Assembly: GCA_937864205.1 (NCBI GenBank)
Contig: CALMJB010000071.1
Coordinates: 1-10,418 of the forward strand
DNA from: an uncultured Actinomycetes bacterium
GTDB lineage: Bacteria; Actinomycetota; Actinomycetes; Nanopelagicales; Nanopelagicaceae
Direction of reading: 5' to 3'
Length of the DNA stretch: 10,418 nucleotides
Under the pieces are notes generated by a model. The model saw only the letters and a list, made by a program, of their open reading frames with translations, was not told the DNA's origin and did no database searches. Position numbers and translations under genes: made by a program. Below, one piece after another: positions 1-5,190 of this stretch; position 1 is the stretch's first letter; every line of letters begins with the position of its first letter.

Positions 1-20
1 TTGATTACAAAAAATTGACC

Positions 21-59
21 AAAGAAAAAGGGCCGCCGAATCATCTGATTCGCCGGCCC
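21..59 (-). terminator. Rho-independent terminator for leftward transcription
   Basis: Arms at 30-43 and 46-59 are inverted repeats with one C-C mismatch (36/53), giving about 12 paired bases in a GC-rich stem around an ATCT loop. Read leftward, the stem is followed at once by TTTTTCTTT (21-29), the classic U-tract. On the plus strand there are also T-runs downstream (67-86), but they start about 7 nt after the stem, so rightward termination is possible but weaker. It would end the transcript of the small leftward ORF at 92-361 and perhaps read-through from nudC-uvrD2. Confidence 0.85.
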
Positions 60-91
60 CGAAGGTTTTTGGGCTTTTTATTTTTTAGCCT

Positions 92-361
92 TTAACCATT
101 TGCCTCCTTGGGCCTCGGGGTGCGAACCGATGTTGTATAGGTATAAAAACCCTTATCGGAGCGCTTGGTTGTGTACCAATTCCAATCATTAGCCTTTTTA
201 AAGCTAATTGAATTGATCTCTGTAACCGATTTAAATGAATTGGTTGAACCGGTAAATGAGCATGACAATCTCACCGAGGTGAAAGTACGAACACGGGTAG
301 GAACACCAGTGGGAACACAAGTGCGCTCACTCGGCTTATCAAGTACTGAGATTGAACTCAT
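92..361 (-). CDS. Possible small protein of unknown function, 89 residues, Ser/Thr-rich
   Basis: I do not recognise this protein. It is rich in Ser and Thr, has only two Cys (so it is not a WhiB regulator, which often lies beside uvrD2 in Actinobacteria), has an aromatic patch (NDWNWY, about residues 58-63) and a basic C-terminal third ending KEANG. There is no membrane segment or signal peptide. Support for a real gene is contextual: a TACCCT box lies 6 bp before the ATG with a TTGCGA element 18 bp further upstream, no Shine-Dalgarno is present (leaderless fit), and a strong terminator follows the stop. An overlapping plus-strand frame (roughly 147-368) is also open but lacks an ATG/GTG start and a fitting terminator. 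If neither frame is real, 60-455 is a non-coding stretch, possibly a small RNA ending at the 21-59 terminator. Confidence 0.45.
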   Translation of the reverse strand: MSSISVLDKPSERTCVPTGVPTRVRTFTSVRLSCSFTGSTNSFKSVTEINSISFKKANDWNWYTTKRSDKGFYTYTTSVRTPRPKEANG

Positions 362-367
362 GGTTTA

Positions 368-397
368 AGGGTAAAGCAGAGAGTGCGCAGGTCGCAA
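368..397 (-). promoter_or_regulatory. Candidate leaderless promoter for the small ORF
   Basis: Read leftward, TTGCGA (392-397) and TACCCT (368-373) are separated by 18 bp, and the ATG follows the second box after 6 bp. This fits a sigma-70-type TTGACA / TAnnnT promoter starting transcription at or next to the start codon. It is inferred from motif and spacing only. Confidence 0.35.
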
Positions 398-425
398 ACT
401 AATTAAATTCTCCGCACAGAATGGG

Positions 426-470
426 CTAAATCCCTAAAACCTAAATCCCTCAAACCTAAATCCCTGAAAG
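426..470. repeat. Three 15-bp tandem repeats spanning the uvrD2 stop codon
   Basis: Three adjacent copies: CTAAATCCCTAAAAC (426-440), CTAAATCCCTCAAAC (441-455), CTAAATCCCTGAAAG (456-470). The last copy, read leftward, encodes Leu-Ser-Gly-Ile-stop, the end of the helicase. Since 15 is a multiple of three, the other copies repeat the in-frame TAG stop, so the gene is followed by several backup stops. It looks like a local slippage duplication of the gene's 3' end. Confidence 0.9.
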
Positions 471-2087
471 GAAGGGGCTGCGCTCTCCGTAATATGTAAT
501 TACCAATTTCTTCACCGCTCTGGTTACCCCGACATAAAAAAGTCGCCGCTCTTCCGCGAGATCTTGTCCCATTGGAAGTACGCCATCGCTGACTCCAATT
601 AAATAAATATATGGCCACTCTAATCCTTTAGCGGAATGCAAAGTTGCCAGAGTTATTCCCGGCAAAGTAGGTGGATTATTTTGCTCGGCTCGTTCAGTTA
701 ACTCTCTTAAGAATGTTCGCATAGAAGATTTTGGTTCATTTGCATTTAACTCTTGTGCCAGATTTAAGAAGGCATGTACAAAATCAGCATCGCCAAACGG
801 CAGCAATAGTGCGCGCAAATCAGCTAACCAATCATTTATCTCAGATGGTAAAACTGATGCTTGTCGAATCTGACGAATCGCATCTTTGACATCGACTCGA
901 TCAAAAAATCTTTCGCTCATCTTTACCTGGGTTGGTAAATTTGCTTTGCTCAGTACCGATTGCATTAAATCTATTTGGGCATTGGTTCGGGCCAGCACTG
1001 CGATTTGATTTGGATTTATACCTTCGCCGATTAACTTGGTGATGTTTGCCAACACAAACTCTGCCTCTGACTTTGAATCTGAAAAGCCTTTTACATCGGG
1101 TTTTTCGCCATGATTGTTAACTGAGTGCAGTTGCGAGTCGGAAACTGCATCACCTGCGAAAATTCGATTTGCGACATGAATAATTTCTGGGGTGGATCGA
1201 TAACCTCGACTTAGATAAAAAATTTGCGCATTGGGAAATCGTTTTGGAAAATTTTCTAAAAATGCGCTACTGGCTCCGGCGAATGAGTAAATAGTTTGAG
1301 CACTATCTCCCACCACACAAATTTCCTGCCGATTACCCAGCCATAGATCAAGTAAGCGTTGCTGCAAAGGCGAGACATCTTGATATTCGTCAACTGTGAA
1401 ATATCGATATTGATCTCGAATTCTCTCTCGAGTTTGTCGATCCTCTTCCAACATCCCCACGGTCAACAACAAAACATCTTCAAAGTCAATCGCTCGCTCC
1501 TGCCGTTTTAAGGATTCGTAGCTTTCATAGATTTTGCTAACCAAATTCAGATTCTCTTGATTGCTTCGCTTGGAATTAAATTTTGGATTGCGTTGATACT
1601 TTTCCGAATATTCCAAATAATCTAGCGGTGAAATCTCCAGCACCTTTGCCCATTCAATTTCTCCCGCGATTTCCTTGAGATTATTTTGTTGGGCTGGAAT
1701 TGGAACATCGGCTCGTTCGATTGCCTTTGATAAAAATCCAGTTTTACTAGTCAATAAATTTGGAAACTGTCCACCTAAAACCTGTGGCCAAAAATATAAA
1801 AGTTGTTTAAGGGCGGCACTATGAAATGTTCTGGCTGAAACTGCTGGAATTCCCAAGGAGCGCAACCTGGTTCTCATCTCACCGGCAGCTTTGGCAGTAA
1901 AAGTTAAGGCAAGCACTTTGGTGGAATCGGTAACGCCGGCGTTAATCGCATAAGCAATTCGATGAGTAATAACTCTGGTTTTTCCAGTGCCAGCTCCGGC
2001 AATTACACATACCGGACCGGTGATCGCTTTTACGATTGCTTGTTGATCAGAATCTAAATTCTCTAATACTTGGGCGGAATCAATCAC
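456..2087 (-). CDS. uvrD2: UvrD2-like superfamily 1A DNA helicase, compact form without HRDC domain
   Basis: ATP-dependent 3'-5' DNA helicase of the UvrD/PcrA class, acting in repair and replication. All SF1 motifs are visible: Q-motif LDSDQQ (11-16), Walker A AGAGTGKT (30-37), motif Ia LTFTAKAAGEM (61-71), TFHS (87-90), Walker B VDEYQD (232-237), motif III VVGDSAQTIYSF (258-269), motif IV GYRSTPEI (295-302), motif V TLHSAKGLEWP (482-492), motif VI EERRLFYVGVTRA (512-524). The AQTIYSFAGA form of motif III is like actinobacterial UvrD2 rather than the PDQSIYGF of UvrD1. At 543 residues it ends about 20 residues after motif VI and lacks the Cys-rich linker and HRDC domain of mycobacterial UvrD2 (about 700 residues). 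The GTG start overlaps the nudC stop (GTGA); GGAG lies about 10 nt upstream, so translation is probably coupled to nudC. Confidence 0.9.
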   Translation of the reverse strand: MIDSAQVLENLDSDQQAIVKAITGPVCVIAGAGTGKTRVITHRIAYAINAGVTDSTKVLALTFTAKAAGEMRTRLRSLGIPAVSARTFHSAALKQLLYFWPQVLGGQFPNLLTSKTGFLSKAIERADVPIPAQQNNLKEIAGEIEWAKVLEISPLDYLEYSEKYQRNPKFNSKRSNQENLNLVSKIYESYESLKRQERAIDFEDVLLLTVGMLEEDRQTRERIRDQYRYFTVDEYQDVSPLQQRLLDLWLGNRQEICVVGDSAQTIYSFAGASSAFLENFPKRFPNAQIFYLSRGYRSTPEIIHVANRIFAGDAVSDSQLHSVNNHGEKPDVKGFSDSKSEAEFVLANITKLIGEGINPNQIAVLARTNAQIDLMQSVLSKANLPTQVKMSERFFDRVDVKDAIRQIRQASVLPSEINDWLADLRALLLPFGDADFVHAFLNLAQELNANEPKSSMRTFLRELTERAEQNNPPTLPGITLATLHSAKGLEWPYIYLIGVSDGVLPMGQDLAEERRLFYVGVTRAVKKLVITYYGERSPFLSGI

Positions 2088-3040
2088 CGCAAAGCTTCTC
2101 CACCCTTTAAATCTGCCGGATTCAAACCGCCACTTTCATACCATTTATCAATCATCGCGCGGGCTACTGAAATTCTGGGCGGCAATAACAATGTGCCATC
2201 TGAAATCGCGGCCGCAATTTGAGAACGATTAAACCAACGTACTTGTTCAATCTCGATTCCATCAGGCTTGGCATTTTCTGGTGCATCAGTAATTGCTTCA
2301 AACGCCACCATAAGTGAGGATGGAAATGGCCACGGTTGCGAACCAAGATATTTAATCTTTGAAACATAAACGCCAGCCTCTTCTTTTACCTCTCTAATTA
2401 CACAGTTCTCAAATGATTCACCTGGTTCTACAAATCCAGCAAAAGTTGAGAAGCGATGTTGTGGCCATACCGATTGTCGACCAAGCAAAATTCGATCATC
2501 TTTATCTTTTACCAAAACGATAATCGCACAATCGGTGCGCGGATAATGCTCTGAATCATCTAGCTCACACTTACGGATTGCACCGGCGGATTTAACAACT
2601 GTGGCGGCACCACAAATTGAACAGCGCAGATGTTTCTCATGCCAGTTGGCTAAACCTTGTGCTTGAACCGCTAAACCAATCTCTCGTTCATCCAAATGTG
2701 ATCCAAATTCCCGCAGAGTTGCAAATGAAATCGAATCGGTGGTTTCACCGGATGAAATCTGTTTTTGTTCAGGTGATAAATGACGTACAAAATAACTTTC
2801 GCCCGATATTTCTCCTAGGTAGTAATCGCGCTCTGATTCATAAGCACCTAATTGAGCGCCTTTAAAGAACTTTATGTTCTTAGCAAACTCATTTGGAATA
2901 CCAACTTTCCCATTTTGAATAATCATGACCTGCGCAGTGGTAAATGCATTTTTTATGAAGGCATCATCAGTTCTTTTTTCTGCATTTCGATCAACTACTG
3001 AGCGTGATAACGGCAGATTCAATGGTTGCTCAGAGTTCAT
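2084..3040 (-). CDS. nudC: NADH pyrophosphatase / NAD-decapping Nudix hydrolase NudC
   Basis: Cytosolic Nudix hydrolase cleaving NAD(H) to NMN(H) and AMP; family members also remove NAD caps from RNA. Domains in order: N-terminal NudC domain (about 1-130), zinc ribbon (Cys140, Cys143, Cys158), then the Nudix domain. The Nudix box at 202-224 fits GX5EX7REUXEEXGU fully (Gly202, Glu208, Arg216-Glu217-Val218, Glu220-Glu221, Gly223). The NudC signature SQPWPFPSSLM is at 234-244 and separates it from other Nudix proteins. The position matching the fourth zinc Cys of E. coli NudC is Ser163; His165 is nearby. At 318 residues it has normal family length. It is the first gene of a leftward operon with uvrD2, a pairing seen in many Actinobacteria, but the mycoredoxin gene that can sit between them is absent. 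No Shine-Dalgarno is clear; TAGGGT 6 bp before the ATG suggests a leaderless mRNA. Confidence 0.95.
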   Translation of the reverse strand: MNSEQPLNLPLSRSVVDRNAEKRTDDAFIKNAFTTAQVMIIQNGKVGIPNEFAKNIKFFKGAQLGAYESERDYYLGEISGESYFVRHLSPEQKQISSGETTDSISFATLREFGSHLDEREIGLAVQAQGLANWHEKHLRCSICGAATVVKSAGAIRKCELDDSEHYPRTDCAIIVLVKDKDDRILLGRQSVWPQHRFSTFAGFVEPGESFENCVIREVKEEAGVYVSKIKYLGSQPWPFPSSLMVAFEAITDAPENAKPDGIEIEQVRWFNRSQIAAAISDGTLLLPPRISVARAMIDKWYESGGLNPADLKGGEALR

Positions 3041-3046
3041 ACGCAG

Positions 3047-3059
3047 ACCCTACTAGCCT
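3047..3059. promoter_or_regulatory. Candidate back-to-back divergent -10 boxes for nudC and the phosphatase-family gene
   Basis: Read leftward, TAGGGT (3047-3052) lies 6 bp before the nudC ATG. Read rightward, TAGCCT (3054-3059) lies 7 bp before the ATG at 3067. Both fit TAnnnT at leaderless spacing, and only one base separates them. I see no convincing -35 boxes; both would have to lie inside the coding sequence of the opposite gene. The call rests on spacing and motif only. Confidence 0.35.
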
Positions 3060-3066
3060 TTGCATT

Positions 3067-4050
3067 ATGGCTAGAAGTCGAAAAAACTTGGAATCAATTG
3101 TGATTACTAGTTGGAATATTCTGCATGGACAATTGATTCCACCTAATCCACAAAATTCGACAAATTCTCCACAAAAATCTAAGCAGTTATTAACAAGTGC
3201 TGGTCAAAAATTGCAACAATCATTTTTAAGTTCTGGCACTGGCCGAGGCAAAGGTAGCGTGATTGCACTTCAAGAGTGCGACTTTAATCAACCAAGATCT
3301 GCAAAGTTAAATCAAGTGCAGTTAATTGGGCAGGGTGCAAAACTTAAGAATTGGTTTTTTGCCCCAACATTGATTGGCACTCCGGGTGAAAACTGGAAAA
3401 AAATTAAACAACCAATTGTGTTATCTAATTCAAATTTAGATTCAAATCTATATTTAAATGTAGGTTCAAATGTAGGTTCAAATGTGGATTTGAAAGATTT
3501 GCGCAAAAATAATTTATACGGAATCGGCTTTGCCACAGATTTGAAAGTAAAACAGGTACATATTAAGAAGTTAGGTAGATCTTTGATTGGCCTGCCATTG
3601 CTTTTTCCGGCAGATAAAGGGGGTAAGAATCGGGTTCAGCTAATTTATGTAAAAGATGAACCCCGCATCGCACTGGCACTTGAACTTGAAAATGGATTAA
3701 CAATTATCAATACCCATTTATCTTTTGTGCCGTTTGTGAATTGGTTTCAATTGAATCGAATCTCAAGGTGGGCTAAAAAATTACCGGGCGAGAAAGTGTT
3801 GCTCGGCGATTTAAATCTACCGGCAAACCTTCCAAGCAAACTTAGTAGATGGCAATCTAGAGTCGATCAAAAAACCTACCCGGCTTGGAAACCGGGAATT
3901 CAATTTGATTACATAATGACCAGAAGAGCAAAAATTCAGAAAATCTTCACAAAATTTCAAGCTCAGGCGATCATTAAATTATCTGATCTGAAAATCAGCG
4001 ACCATATTCCGATTAGCGCCAAAGTTGAATTTAAACCGAGGTCAACTTAG
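3067..4050 (+). CDS. Endonuclease/exonuclease/phosphatase (DNase I-fold) family protein, substrate unknown
   Basis: A metal-dependent phosphoesterase of the EEP superfamily (DNase I, ExoIII, sphingomyelinase-like). Numbering from the 3067 ATG, the conserved blocks appear in order: WNILHG (16-21, metal/phosphate Asn), LQEC (68-71, catalytic Glu70), INTHLSF (214-220), GDLN (247-250, Asp/Asn pair), DYIM (281-284) and SDH (311-313, catalytic Asp-His). No signal peptide or membrane segment is present, so it is probably cytosolic; the protein is 327 residues and Lys/Arg-rich. Whether it acts on DNA, RNA or lipid phosphates cannot be told. The frame is open to GTG 3004 and ATG 3022 inside nudC, but I prefer 3067: the first motif starts 15 residues later and a TAGCCT box sits 7 bp upstream. 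It carries a 12-bp tandem repeat (3431-3490), and its 3' end overlaps the convergent gene by 20 bp. Confidence 0.85.
   Translation: MARSRKNLESIVITSWNILHGQLIPPNPQNSTNSPQKSKQLLTSAGQKLQQSFLSSGTGRGKGSVIALQECDFNQPRSAKLNQVQLIGQGAKLKNWFFAPTLIGTPGENWKKIKQPIVLSNSNLDSNLYLNVGSNVGSNVDLKDLRKNNLYGIGFATDLKVKQVHIKKLGRSLIGLPLLFPADKGGKNRVQLIYVKDEPRIALALELENGLTIINTHLSFVPFVNWFQLNRISRWAKKLPGEKVLLGDLNLPANLPSKLSRWQSRVDQKTYPAWKPGIQFDYIMTRRAKIQKIFTKFQAQAIIKLSDLKISDHIPISAKVEFKPRST
3431..3490 (+). repeat. Five degenerate 12-bp tandem repeats inside the phosphatase-family gene
   Basis: Units: CAAATTTAGATT (3431-3442), CAAATCTATATT (3443-3454), TAAATGTAGGTT (3455-3466), CAAATGTAGGTT (3467-3478), CAAATGTGGATT (3479-3490). 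They encode a tetrapeptide repeat of the form (S/L)-N-(L/V)-(D/Y/G). The period keeps the reading frame. It lies between the Glu70 block and the INTHLSF block, probably in a surface loop. Confidence 0.85.
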
Positions 4051-4597
4051 GTCTTTCAAAACCAAGTGCATCTTTCTTGATGGTGAAGATACTGATTAAC
4101 TCATCACGCTTTTCTTTTGGCATCGAATAATTCGCCACTATTGATCCCCAACGATTTAGATCGCTTAATGTCCCGCACTTAGATAAATCTTCAAGTAGCG
4201 ATACCCAAACACTTTCGGTGATTGGTTTTTTGACCTTTGAATTAATGGCATCGGTGGAAATAGCTTTTTGCATCTCTTCCCGACTTGGCCGTTTGCCTTT
4301 TGTGGCAAAACCTAAATTAGCCAGGCATCTTCCAATACTTGAAGTTTCACAGTTTTCACTGGCATTTGATCTATTTATGAAAGATGACCCTTCGATCTCG
4401 GTTGCATAACCAGTTGCTTGTGGTCTGTCATCGGTTTGATTTGTAAAGGCTTGCGATTTACAGATCCATTCAACTCGACCATCGGCACGTTCTACTCGTT
4501 GTAAATCGGTAATCAACCTGCCTTCGGGATATTTTTGCCAAAAGGCACGGATTCGATTTTCTACTGGTTCATACTCTTTGAGATTTAAATAACTCAC
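4031..4597 (-). CDS. Phage-type recombination-associated protein, possibly single-strand-annealing-like
   Basis: 188 residues. The N-terminal part (YLNLKEYEPVENRIRAFW, 3-20; PEGR; DDRPQATGYATEIEG, 56-70) and the block NRSNASENCETSSIGRCLAN (74-93) followed by LGF resemble a protein family common in actinophages and prophages. The pattern 'ENCETSAIGRALANLGF...RPSREEM' is its hallmark, and the position and style of this block recall the core of Rad52/ERF/Sak-type annealing proteins. That functional link is inference. The C-terminal half (about 110-188) is Lys-rich and I do not recognise it. The GTG start is supported by GAGG (4602-4605) 4 nt upstream and a 6-bp gap to the preceding gene, so the two genes are surely co-transcribed. 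Base composition looks like the host's, arguing against very recent transfer. It is convergent with, and overlaps, the phosphatase-family gene. Confidence 0.6.
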   Translation of the reverse strand: MSYLNLKEYEPVENRIRAFWQKYPEGRLITDLQRVERADGRVEWICKSQAFTNQTDDRPQATGYATEIEGSSFINRSNASENCETSSIGRCLANLGFATKGKRPSREEMQKAISTDAINSKVKKPITESVWVSLLEDLSKCGTLSDLNRWGSIVANYSMPKEKRDELISIFTIKKDALGFERPKLTSV

Positions 4598-4601
4598 CTT
4601 T

Positions 4602-4605
4602 CCTC
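4602..4605 (-). promoter_or_regulatory. Ribosome binding site for the 188-residue protein
   Basis: Read leftward this is GAGG, 4 nt before the GTG at 4597 and overlapping the stop codon of the preceding gene. It decides the GTG start in the absence of a nearby ATG and points to coupled translation. Confidence 0.5.
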
Positions 4606-5152
4606 ATTCTGCGCCGGTCTGTGATTCAAAATCAACACCGGATAACTCTTTCGCCAAAACATTTGTCGGAGTTAATTCTCCCGACTTAAATGCATTAACG
4701 ATCGCCTCGCGACCTGCAGAGGCAAACTTGGTGGAGACATAAGCGTCTCGTTGTTCGAAGGTTATGAAATCTAGAACTTCGCCGGTTTTTGAATAAATCG
4801 CTTTACCATCGACTAATTCAACTTGGCTTAAAATTAATTTACGGAAAGATTCGCGCACAGTTGCAATAATTTCATTTTGCCAATTTGCGCTTACCCAATC
4901 TAGAAAAGCTTTTTCATTTAACACCACAGCGCTAGCTTTAGGTTGCACCATTGAAACTTTGGAAATTTCTTCACCGGCAAAAACCGCTTTTGCGGAATCG
5001 GCGCCGACCTCTTCTAATCGCGCCATAAATTCAGCGCGTAATCGGTCTTTGGTTTCCTTTGCCGCATCGGCAATCACCGTTACCGCAGAGAGTTGTAGCG
5101 CCAACTCTTTCAAATTTAGGTTGCCGGTTGAGTTAGTTGTCGAATTTTCCAT
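4604..5152 (-). CDS. Actinophage-like partner protein of a recombination module, function unknown
   Basis: 182 residues, soluble, acidic at the C-terminus (ends SQTGAE). The N-terminal part is helical and charged (about 12-50), then comes a short segment of the type found in phage proteins where a substrate-like strand is followed by 'D/NEKAFLDWVSANW' (79-91), an R-S-F-R-K helix near 101-105, a TGEVLDF motif (123-129), and the C-terminal block GREAIVNAFKSGEL (147-160). From memory, the order 'AF-AWV ... RPAF ... TGE-PGV ... GREAIAEAWRSGEL' is typical of a hypothetical protein encoded beside exonuclease or annealing genes in Streptomyces prophages and mycobacteriophages. No enzymatic residues are evident. 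It lies 38 bp downstream of typA in the same direction, so it could be read from typA or from its own promoter; TATTTA (5161-5166) 8 bp before the ATG is a weak candidate -10. Together with the next gene it forms a two-gene unit. Confidence 0.6.
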   Translation of the reverse strand: MENSTTNSTGNLNLKELALQLSAVTVIADAAKETKDRLRAEFMARLEEVGADSAKAVFAGEEISKVSMVQPKASAVVLNEKAFLDWVSANWQNEIIATVRESFRKLILSQVELVDGKAIYSKTGEVLDFITFEQRDAYVSTKFASAGREAIVNAFKSGELTPTNVLAKELSGVDFESQTGAE

Positions 5153-5190
5153 GCCCTAAGTAAATAGCATGGCACTGACAAACCAAGTGG

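Noticed and set aside
90..145. Possible tRNA- or tmRNA-like 3' end (GGTTCGCACC on the minus strand)
   Set aside because: The T-arm pairs only 4 bp with an 8-nt loop, there is no matching acceptor stem, D-arm or CCA, and no tmRNA 5' end is found upstream.
165..368. Plus-strand frame of 67 residues opposite the small leftward ORF
   Set aside because: It needs a TTG start, has no ribosome site or promoter that I can see, and the clean terminator favours leftward transcription. It remains the main alternative reading.
3004..3066. Upstream start (GTG 3004 or ATG 3022) for the EEP-family protein
   Set aside because: It would add up to 21 residues without family similarity and overlap nudC, while the ATG at 3067 starts just before the first conserved motif.
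5153..5190. Strong promoter or terminator between typA and the 182-residue gene
   Set aside because: No GC-rich hairpin with a T-run, and the TATTTA / TTGGTT boxes have poor spacing (14 bp); read-through from typA is simpler.
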